Below, piece after piece: positions 50,845 through 59,773 of a stretch of 64,000 nucleotides of DNA. A program made the translations under genes and the position numbers. Numbering within the stretch: position 1 is the first letter of the stretch; each line of letters begins with the position of its first letter. The notes beneath the pieces are model-generated. The model had not been told where the DNA came from, made no database searches, and saw nothing but the letters and a program-made list of their open reading frames with translations. The stretch comes from Hymenobacter sp. GOD-10R (lineage in GTDB: Bacteria; Bacteroidota; Bacteroidia; Cytophagales; Hymenobacteraceae), in the NCBI RefSeq assembly GCF_035609205.1, contig NZ_CP141184.1, positions 5,091,001-5,155,000 on the forward strand, read 5' to 3'.

Positions 50845-51724
50845 TTATTCGTGTATTTCTTGATAAATAGCTGCGGCTACTGCTTCTGAAGACCCTTGCG
50901 TTTGCCACCAATGTAGCGTTTGATAGTGAAGATCGAGCATACGGGTAGGTTCGGCTAATAAATGCTTTATTGTTTTGTGTAGTTCACGCCATGAAGGCAG
51001 TATTACAAATGGAGCATCTTTGTGCACAGGTACATCCGGTAAAGGTGTAGTAACAACAATATTGCCTAACTGCGCAGCCTCGAAGTGCCGCATGGTCTCA
51101 GCGTTTTCCACCCCGGCTAGGCACAGACAAATCTTACTATCTTGCATAACCACAGCATATTCATCTGGAGAAATGCCGTTATGAAAACCTGTGCTAAATC
51201 GAATAACAGAATTGGAGAAAGTTGCATCAAAACTAGTACCCAACAGCTTTTTACCCCGATGAAGTAATGCGAACGGTACTAAGTGAGCACCGGTTAGGGC
51301 CCGATAAAGATTGGCACGGCCTAGGTGCAAATTTCCGGAAAAGAATACGTTATATTTCCTCGTTTCAAAGCTTTTGAAACCCGTAGCGGCAAACTGAGTG
51401 CTAGGACCAACTGCCAAGTGATTAAACTTGCCTTGGCCATGGAAGCGGACTGGTAAGTATGTGCGAAAAATATAGTCTACCTTGTCGTAGAAGGAATACG
51501 CGACACTCGACGATTCATCACCAACGCACAGAGCTATTTTCTTTTTAGCAGTATCAGCAATGGTTAAGTCATTGCCTTTTCATTTACTTAGTTGAAAATA
51601 GAGATATAATTCATATTCTCCTGCAAGCTGACTTTGTAGAATATCTATCTACTCTATTAATATAATCAGATTCGCGAAAAGTACATACATCTTTTATAAG
51701 ATAGTTACTTTGAATAGCCTCCAT
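50845..51724 (-). pseudogene. Broken copy of the glycosyltransferase-like gene at 45879-46769
   Basis: From 51417 down to 50845 the frame is open and reads like the intact paralog (for example KYNVFFSGNLHLGRANLYRA, RFSTGFHNGISPDEYAVVMQ). Upstream, the matching codons continue to an in-frame TGA at 51582-51580, where the paralog has the Trp of LSKWKG (here LSK*KG). The start ATG at 51724 and its first ~20 codons (MEAIQSNYLIKD) are in another frame, so a frameshift lies near 51655. Two lesions make it dead. The C-terminal part is by eye about two-thirds identical to its copy. The IS1 relic ends only 74 bases beyond its 3' end. Confidence 0.85.
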
Positions 51725-51756
51725 GTTGATAGTGAACTAGTTATGTAAACTACTGA

Positions 51757-52731
51757 TTACAGTAAAGCTAAGTACAGTTTTAAGCAACGTAATAAGAAGT
51801 ACGGATTTTTATTCATCGAAAAGGCTTCGTTTAATTGATTTCTAGAACCTTGTTTATCTTGAAAACGATGCAAAAGATCATATGCTGTAATCAAGCCCAG
51901 CTTAGCGTAAGTCCCGAATGCCTCACGCAATTGCGTATTCTTGTAGTCTACAGGCATATATTCGTTAATAATTGCAATAGCACGCTTGACATCTCGCATA
52001 TTTTCTCCGCTACGAATATATTGCCCTGTATTAGAGGATTGATGCCGCCGGTACTCAGCTAATACAGTTGGCTCATATGCAACCGGGTATGATGCTGCAA
52101 TACGCACCCACATCTCCCAATCCTCCGTCCAAGATAAGCGCCGGTCAAATCCACCTAGGTTTTCATATACAGCTCTTCTTACTACAATCGAAGGAGTTTG
52201 AATCCGCTGGTGCCCCCCTATGGTGAGAAGCCAATTATCCAGAATTCCAGCAGTTGATCTTTCGGGAACGGCTACCGAATCTTGAACGCCATTTTCATTG
52301 ATATAGGCATAGCGGCAGAAGGCCGCACCTGCTTCCGGATAGTTAGCTAGTAAACTACCCATACCCTCGTAAAAGCCAGGCAGCACCCTATCATCGCCAT
52401 GCAACTGATGCACGATCTGCCCGGTTGAGCGCTGAAGACATGTTTCGAAATTACGGGTGTGACCCACATTCTGCGACTGACGAAAAAACTTCACCCGCCC
52501 TCTACCAATTTCTGCTACGACTGCCTCCGGATCATCTTTGGTAGAATAATCATCAATGACCTCAATTTGCATTAAATCTTCTCCAGGGTCTTGCGCCAGT
52601 ACGCTCTGCAACGTTTCCCGTAGATAGTTAGCACAGTTATATGTCGGAATCATTACTGACCAAAGCGGCCTACTTACGCCTGCAGGCAGAGGTGCTATAG
52701 CAGCTCTTTGATTTTGTGAGCTAAGAGGCAT
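51757..52731 (-). CDS. Glycosyltransferase, family 2 (GT2)
   Basis: This 324-residue GT2 enzyme has SVMIPTYNCANYLRETLQSV as N-terminal fold, VIDDYSTKDDPEAV for the nucleotide part and HQLHGDDRVLPGFYEGM with a DxD-like metal site. SWTEDWEMWVRIAASYPVAY is the typical acceptor-side block with the ED catalytic pair. Its stop lies 33 bases upstream of the pseudogene start. Codon use and composition are closer to the 40-44 kb region than to the A/T-rich genes around it. Confidence 0.9.
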   Translation of the reverse strand: MPLSSQNQRAAIAPLPAGVSRPLWSVMIPTYNCANYLRETLQSVLAQDPGEDLMQIEVIDDYSTKDDPEAVVAEIGRGRVKFFRQSQNVGHTRNFETCLQRSTGQIVHQLHGDDRVLPGFYEGMGSLLANYPEAGAAFCRYAYINENGVQDSVAVPERSTAGILDNWLLTIGGHQRIQTPSIVVRRAVYENLGGFDRRLSWTEDWEMWVRIAASYPVAYEPTVLAEYRRHQSSNTGQYIRSGENMRDVKRAIAIINEYMPVDYKNTQLREAFGTYAKLGLITAYDLLHRFQDKQGSRNQLNEAFSMNKNPYFLLRCLKLYLALL

Positions 52732-52757
52732 GTTGAACGTTTTCAGAAAGAGATACT

Positions 52758-53540
52758 TTACCTTTTGAAGATCTGCTGATAGAATTTATTCAAATTCATA
52801 CCGAGCTTAACTAATTTATACTGCATAAAATTTTTCATAAGAATATTCTCTGTAACAAGAACTTTTATATTTTCCGGTACGAATGTATTCCATATAGATA
52901 ATCTTTCTGAGTTATATTTAGAAAAATTATCTACAGCACTTATGCCAGCATAATCATAATCAACCATAAACATATTAACATGTTTGAAACATTTGTTGTT
53001 CAAAAAGGCAATTAGAAACAACCAATAATCGGATGCAAGCCTGTATTTCTCTGGATAGGGTCCGAATTCACTAAATAAGCTAGCTTTAATCAGTGAAGCC
53101 TGATGATTGATAGTCGATCCGTGAAGATATGGGAAGGTTATTTGCGTCGGATATCTCCATATAGTTACACCTTTATCTACTATTACGTCTCCGTAAACAA
53201 TATCGACTTCTTGGTTATCAATCAAAAAATTATAACAGTTTTCAATAGTGTTCTTATCAAAAAAGCAATCTCCGCTATTAAGAAACAATAGATAATTACC
53301 AGTAGCTTTGGAAATTCCTTTATTCATGGCATTGTATATGCCAGTATCAGGCTCACTAGACCAATAATCTATAGTAGCTGCATAAGCGTTAATAATATCA
53401 ATACTACCATCTGCCGATCCTCCATCAACGACTATATATTCAAAAACATCCCTTCTCTGTTCAAAAACAGATCTAAGAGTCTTTACTAATCCTTCTTTAT
53501 TATTAAAGTTGACCGTAATTATAGAAATAGTCTTATTCAT
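52758..53540 (-). CDS. Glycosyltransferase, family 2 (GT2)
   Basis: This 260-residue short GT2 enzyme has SIITVNFNNKEGLVKTLRSV, VVDGGSADGSIDIIN for the nucleotide site, YNAMNKGISKATGNYLLFLN with the SGD metal-binding residues, and YRLASDYWLFLIAF on the acceptor side. The WcaA-like short form lacks a large C-terminal domain. The acceptor is unknown. It is A/T-rich and separated from the next upstream gene by a 940-base empty gap. Confidence 0.88.
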   Translation of the reverse strand: MNKTISIITVNFNNKEGLVKTLRSVFEQRRDVFEYIVVDGGSADGSIDIINAYAATIDYWSSEPDTGIYNAMNKGISKATGNYLLFLNSGDCFFDKNTIENCYNFLIDNQEVDIVYGDVIVDKGVTIWRYPTQITFPYLHGSTINHQASLIKASLFSEFGPYPEKYRLASDYWLFLIAFLNNKCFKHVNMFMVDYDYAGISAVDNFSKYNSERLSIWNTFVPENIKVLVTENILMKNFMQYKLVKLGMNLNKFYQQIFKR

Positions 53541-54482
53541 GTATTTATGCAGCCACGTAGCTTACAGTACCAATCTTACTGTCCCTTCAACTTATAGAGT
53601 GAGGGAATAACTCGTTGGTTAGTCGCAGCGATTTGGGTATGAATTTATTATCATCAGTGATTTCATACTAGAGAGTAGCAAGTTACAAATGTAGCCAATG
53701 ATTCAATACTAGGCTTTCATATAACTAAGCTATAGCACTACTCTATATATATCGTAGCTGTTAGTCATCACTGCATACATAATCACCGACCTATTCAATT
53801 AGGCAGACAATCAAGTTACTAATCAAATATCAGACACTTCTACACTTTGCCTTTCATAAGGCCTAATACTAGAGCCTGCCTGTGATCTACTGTACTTGAG
53901 AAACCTGCATGCATCCAATTGTAGTCATTATACAACAATACACATGACTAATCCTGAACAACATCATAAGTAATTTTCTTATACAAGGTGCTTTCTGGGC
54001 TTTAGCTAAACGTATAATCTAGTTCAGATTAGGCCTACTATACTACTTCATGTTTGCTTGCTATAATCTAACATATTCTCTATCAAATTATTCATACGAT
54101 ATCTAGAGTACCTTAAACGGTACAGCTTAGCAAACTATATATTTCACTTCAGTACAGAAGTAATTGCACAACACTTATACACGTTTAGAATAGATACAAA
54201 AACTAGCTAATTGAAATGATGACGTAATACTAATCCCGCACGTGTACTTGTTTAGATAGACTAAATACGAACCTTAACTTATAAACATAAACTTAAAACC
54301 CATAACTAGAATAAGCTACAGCTATAAAACAAGAACAACTACTTATGTCATAAAATAATTTATCGTATATAATAAAAATGTATTTATCAAGAACTTTTAA
54401 GTCATTACCATATATAATAAACCAAAACTATAAAGAGCATTTTTTTTAAATCAACAAGAGGAATTGCAGAATCGGCTATTTA
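53541..54482. other. 940-base A/T-rich gap with no recognisable gene
   Basis: No open frame of useful length, transposase motif, tRNA or terminator was seen. A possible -7 box TACATTTG (minus strand, 53686-53693) could drive the GT2 gene at 52758, leaving a leader of about 150 bases. The stretch is strongly A/T-rich and may be the scar of lost genes. Confidence 0.5.
53686..53693 (-). promoter_or_regulatory. Candidate -7 box for the GT2 gene at 52758
   Basis: The minus strand reads TACATTTG, an exact TAnnTTTG match about 145 bases upstream of the GT2 ATG. No good -33 element is seen at the usual spacing. Confidence 0.3.
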
Positions 54483-55319
54483 CTACTCAAGCGTATAGCC
54501 GAATTTTTCGATGAAAGGCTTCCAAAAGCCAACATTATACTTTTGCCAAGCATGAGCCCCCATCGGTAGTTGGTTTCCATTTATAGCAAATAAAACGTCA
54601 GCGTTTACTTCAAAAGCAAATGCAATAGCATCCTGAACGTTACCAACCTTAAACCAGGGAAAAAACGCAGGTATTACTTTGCACCAGAAGAGATCTTCGT
54701 TCTCGTTGAAAAGCCAAGGTAGTATGGAGGAATAGTTCCGCTTTGTGCGTATTATCTCATGCCTTGCTACCTTCAAGAATGTAATAGGATTCTTCAACGC
54801 CTGTACCAGGCTTGCTGGACTACTTGAAGTTATGTTAAATAATGATAGCAATTTCAATACAGCCAAAGAGGAATTGATATTCCGCAGAGAAAAACCGCCG
54901 TTACCTATTCCAATTATCTTACTGTCTTTTGAAGCAGTGCCAAACCCTTCAAACCAAGGCGCGCCAATATAATCATAACCTTTATCAGTAAAGAAGCTAA
55001 CATTATTTTTAAAAACAAATACATCTAACTGAGTAATTAGCATATAATCGTATCCTTCGAAAGATCCGAAAAACTTTATATCAATAAGAAGCTTATTATA
55101 ACCTGATATATCCGCAAAATAACTTTTATCGAATATTTTGCAGTTGATAACGCAGTCAACTTGATCACTATACTTATCAACGTCAATACTCGCATGTGTC
55201 ACTATGAAAATATCGTAAGCACATAGAACTTTGCACATTTGCAGAAAAGATATCTTCTCTGTATTATCAAGATCTTCAAAATCTTTATATACTGGAGTAA
55301 CCACGCACACCTTACTCAT
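54483..55319 (-). CDS. DUF5672 family protein (glycosyltransferase-like)
   Basis: This 278-residue protein matches my recollection of DUF5672, which occurs in polysaccharide loci and has a GT-A-like fold: VCVVTPVYKDFEDLDNTEKI, then FGSFEGYDYMLITQLDVFVF (DxD-like), GAPWFEGFGTASKDSK, IGNGGFSLRNINSSL and NEDLFWCKVIPAFFP. The donor and acceptor are unknown. A TAAATTTG box lies at 55330-55337, 11 bases before the ATG, with a TTG about 20 bases further upstream. Confidence 0.8.
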   Translation of the reverse strand: MSKVCVVTPVYKDFEDLDNTEKISFLQMCKVLCAYDIFIVTHASIDVDKYSDQVDCVINCKIFDKSYFADISGYNKLLIDIKFFGSFEGYDYMLITQLDVFVFKNNVSFFTDKGYDYIGAPWFEGFGTASKDSKIIGIGNGGFSLRNINSSLAVLKLLSLFNITSSSPASLVQALKNPITFLKVARHEIIRTKRNYSSILPWLFNENEDLFWCKVIPAFFPWFKVGNVQDAIAFAFEVNADVLFAINGNQLPMGAHAWQKYNVGFWKPFIEKFGYTLE

Positions 55320-55329
55320 GACAAGTTTG

Positions 55330-55360
55330 CAAATTTAAAATTCAAAGTATTGACTTACAA
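55330..55360 (-). promoter_or_regulatory. Candidate promoter for the DUF5672 gene
   Basis: On the minus strand TTG is followed after about 20 bases by TAAATTTG (55330-55337), an exact TAnnTTTG box. The transcript would start almost at the ATG, as for bamD. Confidence 0.45.
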
Positions 55361-55365
55361 TACAG

Positions 55366-56178
55366 CTAATATGTATTATAACCTAAAGCTACCTTTATGA
55401 TAAATTTTAATTTGTTATTCTCAAGGTACGCATTATGAAATTCATACTTTTTAGCAATATCAAGCAAATAACTAATTATCCCTGAATGGTGTTTACCGTA
55501 GATATACTCCTTATTAACAATATGCTTTGATGCTTCATATGAATCAGATGCTGACATAGAATTAGCAACTACTCTGTAATAGAAGCATGCTTTATTTAAA
55601 TAATGAAATTTCCCCCCTGAAAGAAACATATTAATCCAAATTTCCCAATCCTCATGGCCCATAAAAGCCATCTTCCCATCATATCCACCTACCTTTTCCC
55701 ACAGTGACTTTCTATACAATGCACAAGCATCAATATAATTACAATCAAGCATCTTTATAAAACTAAACTCACCCACTTGCCTCAACCCTGCTCCTCTATC
55801 ACTATCCCCAAAGAAGATAGGGTTGCCATACACCACATCAACTGAACTATCTTGATCTAATATATCTACAGCTTGCGTTAAGTAATTACTATGAACTTTA
55901 TTATCACTGTCCAAAGGCAGAATATAGTTGGCCTTAGCAGCTGCTATGCCATTATTTCTAGCAGCGGCCAACCCTTGATTGTTCTGACGAATTAAGTTAT
56001 AGCCTTTTTCCTTAAGCTCCTGCAAAGTAACCAGTGTCGATGGCTCAGTAGAGCCATCATCTACAATAATAATCTCAAAAGAGGTACCTCCTGAACTTTT
56101 CTCAATGCTCTCGATGGCCTCTTGCAGATAAGCTCCATGATTATAACATGGAATTACAATAGAGACAGTTGGTGTCAT
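55366..56178 (-). CDS. Glycosyltransferase, family 2 (GT2)
   Basis: I chose ATG 56178 (MTPTVSIVIPCYNHGAYLQE); the further upstream start at 56205 would overlap the -7 box TAGCTTTG at 56203-56210. This GT2 enzyme, about 270 residues, has IIVDDGSTEP, the DxD-like LPLDSDNKV, the acceptor block MGHEDWEIWINMFLSGGKFH and a short C-terminal tail. The HEDWEIW motif is the same type as in the GT2 gene at 51757. It is A/T-rich. The sugar is unknown. Confidence 0.88.
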   Translation of the reverse strand: MTPTVSIVIPCYNHGAYLQEAIESIEKSSGGTSFEIIIVDDGSTEPSTLVTLQELKEKGYNLIRQNNQGLAAARNNGIAAAKANYILPLDSDNKVHSNYLTQAVDILDQDSSVDVVYGNPIFFGDSDRGAGLRQVGEFSFIKMLDCNYIDACALYRKSLWEKVGGYDGKMAFMGHEDWEIWINMFLSGGKFHYLNKACFYYRVVANSMSASDSYEASKHIVNKEYIYGKHHSGIISYLLDIAKKYEFHNAYLENNKLKFIIKVALGYNTY

Positions 56179-56202
56179 AGTACTTTTTACAACGATTTTG
56201 TG

Positions 56203-56210
56203 CAAAGCTA
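56203..56210 (-). promoter_or_regulatory. -7 promoter box deciding the start of the GT2 gene at 55366
   Basis: The minus strand reads TAGCTTTG, an exact TAnnTTTG match. It overlaps the codon that would be the upstream start at 56205 and lies 24 bases ahead of ATG 56178. Confidence 0.45.
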
Positions 56211-56242
56211 ACCGCAGTGAGCTAGAAGCGAAAAAATTAGTG

Positions 56243-57460
56243 TTACAGCAAATCGCTGTAACACTTCTCCATTAGGCTTCCTATTACCTCTTTATTGTAG
56301 GCTTGTAAAACTTTTTGCCTCGCTGCTTCTCCTAATTTTGTTCTCAGTTCTGCGTCGTTTAATAAGCAAATAATAGCTTCGGCAATTGCTCGTGAATTCA
56401 ATGGGTTTACCAGTAATCCGGCCTTTGGGTATTCCAGCATATCCTTCATTCCTCCTTGATTACTTCCTACAATTCCTCTACCTGCGCTCATTGATTCTAA
56501 ACAAACATTAGGAAAGTTTTCCCATATACTAGGAAAAACACAAACATCAGTATTTGATAGAATGCTAGGAATATCCTTGGGAGTAGCTTGAGTGAACTCT
56601 AGTCTACTTTCATACCCAACTAATTGCTTTTTGATATACTCATCCATGCTCATACCAGGAATAATGGAGTGAACAGGTTTACCTACAAACTTAAATTTGA
56701 CGTCAGGCACAGCTTCACAAACGTAAGGAATTGCTTTAGCAAGCTCTATTAAGCCCTTCCTTATTTCTAAACGTCCAATAAAAGTAACATTTTTGGTTTG
56801 TGTAGCACAGATAGGTATTTTCAAGAACTCTTCGGCAGGAACAAATGGGTAAGGCACATTTAAGATATGGCTTCTGCTAATTGCCCATTTCTTTGAGACA
56901 ATATCGCCAAGTGAAGTAGAAGGTGTATGAATCTGATCAGCTAATGCTGTGGTTAAGTAGTCTATATCAGTTGCCTTATTACGCCATACCCCCTTTTTCC
57001 AATATCCTTCCCGTATTTCGCCCTTCAATAGTCCACCGAGCATGTGTCTGCCTTTTCTGTATAGACTGATTTTTTTTGACGAATAAGAGTTATCTAATGC
57101 TAGGATGAAAGCTGCAGGTGTATGAAGCTTTACAACCATTGGAAGTGAAGGAAATCTTTTTTTGATCTCATATCCATCCCCAGAATACTCTGGAGATTCT
57201 ATGAGATCAAAAGCATGCTCTTCATGCTTCTTCTGAAAAATGGATAGTACATCCTTTGGAAACTTTCCCGTGTCGGTAAGAACACGATGTACTAGGATAC
57301 CTTCAAAAGTCTCAGATACTGTACGAGTAGGTGACCCACAAAAAACTTCTACATCATGCCCGCGACTCTTCATCATTTTAGATACTTGGTAGACGTAGGT
57401 AGCTATGCCACCTACAGCTGTATCTGGAGGGTACTCAAAACTTATGTACGCTATTCGCAT
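56243..57460 (-). CDS. Glycosyltransferase, family 4 (GT4)
   Basis: The ATG at 57460 gives MRIAYISFEYPPDTAVGGIA; another ATG two codons upstream is equally possible. This GT4 enzyme, about 405 residues, has the AVGGIATYVYQVSKMM glycine loop, MVVKLHTPAAFILALD, VTFIGRLEIRKGLIELAKAI, and the E-x7-E motif in PSIWENFPNVCLESMSAG followed by GIVGSNQGGMKDML. Donor and acceptor are unknown. It ends in the gap before the GT2 gene and lies about 100 bases from the next gene upstream. Confidence 0.9.
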   Translation of the reverse strand: MRIAYISFEYPPDTAVGGIATYVYQVSKMMKSRGHDVEVFCGSPTRTVSETFEGILVHRVLTDTGKFPKDVLSIFQKKHEEHAFDLIESPEYSGDGYEIKKRFPSLPMVVKLHTPAAFILALDNSYSSKKISLYRKGRHMLGGLLKGEIREGYWKKGVWRNKATDIDYLTTALADQIHTPSTSLGDIVSKKWAISRSHILNVPYPFVPAEEFLKIPICATQTKNVTFIGRLEIRKGLIELAKAIPYVCEAVPDVKFKFVGKPVHSIIPGMSMDEYIKKQLVGYESRLEFTQATPKDIPSILSNTDVCVFPSIWENFPNVCLESMSAGRGIVGSNQGGMKDMLEYPKAGLLVNPLNSRAIAEAIICLLNDAELRTKLGEAARQKVLQAYNKEVIGSLMEKCYSDLL

Positions 57461-57559
57461 GAGCATGTATAAGCAAGGGGGGTCTTTGTTTATAAATCAC
57501 CGATAGTAACACGAAGATTTTAGTATAACCATAAAAGCATTATAATTAATATACTAGAA

Positions 57560-58591
57560 CTAAATCTTGACAAAGCTAATAACTTTTCTAAAAATTGGGT
57601 ATAAAGTTTTATCTCCTAGGAGTTGTCTTAGTGCACTATAATTATTAGAAAGCAAAAATTCTTTACACCTTGATTTTGTCAATGCCGCTGTAGGCTTATC
57701 CAATTTGGTCATATTCTTGTAAATAGCATAATTCCTGGTTAGGGGTATGTCATATCTCAACACACCCTCAAACCACATATTAAAAAACTCAATCAGTGTT
57801 TTACTGTAAAAGTGCTCATCTGGATTCCCATAGCTTTTTATGGCAGCTAGCACAAGCGTTAATTCATAAAAGTATATACCGTTCACCAGGGTTTTACTTC
57901 GAACATTATTGCTATGATGTCTGAAATAATTTAACGGTTCTGCCACAAAGCATACTTTAGATATAGCAAATATGCTAGCCCAATACAGCCAATCTCCTAC
58001 CAACCTCATTTTCTCATCAGCGGGCCCTGCTCTTTCTGCAATGGAGCGTCTAAAAACTACTGCACTAGCATTGGGTATCACATTTCGATATGACATGAAT
58101 TTCCTTATTAAGAAATTCCCCTCTACACAGAAATCCTTTTCCCATAATTCAGGGTCTAGCTCCGCGTATAGAGCATGACTTCTGGCAACTGTATTATTGT
58201 ATTCAAATAGATTCCATGAATCACAATAAACTAAGCCAACTTCAGGATCATCATCTAACTTAGAAACTAATTTTTCTAAAAAATATTCGTCAGCATAATC
58301 ATCACTCTCAGCAATCCAGATATACTCTCCTTGCGCTAGTGCAAACCCCTTATTCCACTGCTTGAAAGTACTACCACTATTTTCTTCATTATAGACGACA
58401 CGAATGCGAGAGTCTTGAGAGGCGTACTTCTCAATAATTTCACGGCTATTATCAGGAGAGCAGTCGTCTAGTATTACTACTTCTATATAGCTTACTGTCT
58501 GCTTTAATACCGACTCGATACGCTGTGGCAGATAACGAGCATGGTTATAATTGGGAATAATAACCGAAACCTTAGGTTTTTTTGTACTCAT
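57560..58591 (-). CDS. Glycosyltransferase, family 2 (GT2)
   Basis: This 343-residue GT2 enzyme has VSVIIPNYNHARYLPQRIES, VILDDCSPDNSREII, the DxD-type WIAESDDYADEYFLEK, and a C-terminal ~110-residue extension of unknown role (for example MRLVGDWLYWASIFAISKVC). The GDWLYW block takes the place of the usual ED pair. It is 31 bases downstream of the WbsX gene, with which it probably forms an operon. Base composition is A/T-rich. Confidence 0.88.
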   Translation of the reverse strand: MSTKKPKVSVIIPNYNHARYLPQRIESVLKQTVSYIEVVILDDCSPDNSREIIEKYASQDSRIRVVYNEENSGSTFKQWNKGFALAQGEYIWIAESDDYADEYFLEKLVSKLDDDPEVGLVYCDSWNLFEYNNTVARSHALYAELDPELWEKDFCVEGNFLIRKFMSYRNVIPNASAVVFRRSIAERAGPADEKMRLVGDWLYWASIFAISKVCFVAEPLNYFRHHSNNVRSKTLVNGIYFYELTLVLAAIKSYGNPDEHFYSKTLIEFFNMWFEGVLRYDIPLTRNYAIYKNMTKLDKPTAALTKSRCKEFLLSNNYSALRQLLGDKTLYPIFRKVISFVKI

Positions 58592-58622
58592 GCTTCCGGT
58601 GTACTAGTTATTACAGCTTGCC

Positions 58623-59726
58623 TTACTTGAGCAGAACGCGTGCAGTGGCTTCAAGATATTGTCTTCCCCACTTTTGGCAGGGTTCCAGATGATTACCTTC
58701 CGCCCATTCATTCCATGCATTAATAAAAAGCAGGTTTTCATCTTTTGAATACGGAATGAATGTATCAGATGCATGTTTCAGCCATTTTTCATATAGAGCT
58801 GGTGTCGAACCGTGAATAATGAGTGCATTTTCTTTGCGCCTCGCACTATTATCCCACGCAGGCGTAACGCAAGGAAACTTCTTGTAAGCGGCCTGGGGCC
58901 TAGCCATCACGTTCTCTATGTACTGCTCATACAAGTATACTTGGTCACGTTGGTAGGGCGAGGTTTGAAGCCCAGCTTTGACCAAGAGCTTTTCTTTTAA
59001 GCTACCATAATAGCGCTCCGGGAAATCATGACCATCGGGCTGAAACTCCATCGCAGCATCAAACCCGGTCTCCGTCGGGCTGGTATTGCCGGAAAAACGC
59101 TCTACACGGATCAAATAAATTTCGCCTATACCTAAGCGTATACATTCTTTCCGCCACGTTTCGACGGTTTCGCGGATGTTAGGAAAAAGCTCTGTACGAT
59201 AGACTATAAAGACAGGTTTGTTATCAATCCGGATATATCGCGGGTCAGCAAAAACTTTTGCTAAATACTGAATATGAAGCAAATCATCTTCTTTGCTATA
59301 ATCTTGTTTTAGTAAAACCTCCGCTTCTTGCCCATCCCAACGTCTGGTCCAGTTTTCATTAGCCCAGCACAAACAGAAAGGAAAATCTGGTTGGCCTGAA
59401 GCGAGTACTTCTTCAAATGGCCGTTCAAGAATTCGTCGTCCATTGAACCAGTAATGATAGTAGCAAAAGCCTTGTATCCCATATTGCCGCGCCATATCAA
59501 CTTGTAACTGACGCGTCTCGGTAACTCGTAAATCATAAAAGCCTAAATCTGTGGGTAGTTGAGGCTGGTAATGACCAGGAAAGCGGGATTGCGCTTTAGC
59601 AACATTCGTCCATTCTGTGAAGCCCATACCCCACCATTCATCATTTTCAGGGATAGGATGAAACTGAGGAAGGTATATAGCAAGAGCTCTTATGTCTAAG
59701 TTGACGCGATGGAGAATATTGTCCAT
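58623..59726 (-). CDS. WbsX-family (GH99-like) protein
   Basis: This 367-residue protein matches the WbsX/GH99-like family often found in O-antigen and capsule loci: RALAIYLPQFHPIPENDEWW and GFTEWTNVAKAQSRFPGHYQ near the N-terminus, then GIQGFCYYHYWFNGRRILER, FCLCWANENWTRRWDGQEAE, and the C-terminal INAWNEWAEGNHLEPCQKWG. A catalytic role is inferred from the GH99-like TIM-barrel motifs; its exact reaction in polysaccharide assembly is unknown. It is the least A/T-rich gene between 52.7 and 61.8 kb, a composition break. Confidence 0.9.
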   Translation of the reverse strand: MDNILHRVNLDIRALAIYLPQFHPIPENDEWWGMGFTEWTNVAKAQSRFPGHYQPQLPTDLGFYDLRVTETRQLQVDMARQYGIQGFCYYHYWFNGRRILERPFEEVLASGQPDFPFCLCWANENWTRRWDGQEAEVLLKQDYSKEDDLLHIQYLAKVFADPRYIRIDNKPVFIVYRTELFPNIRETVETWRKECIRLGIGEIYLIRVERFSGNTSPTETGFDAAMEFQPDGHDFPERYYGSLKEKLLVKAGLQTSPYQRDQVYLYEQYIENVMARPQAAYKKFPCVTPAWDNSARRKENALIIHGSTPALYEKWLKHASDTFIPYSKDENLLFINAWNEWAEGNHLEPCQKWGRQYLEATARVLLK

Positions 59727-59773
59727 GTATAGCTTTCTAATTTTCAGAACTTATTTTGTAAAAAAAGAATGCG

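Noticed and set aside
48973..54482. tRNA or CRISPR in the long gaps
   Set aside because: No cloverleaf-like sequence or spaced direct repeats were seen in either gap.
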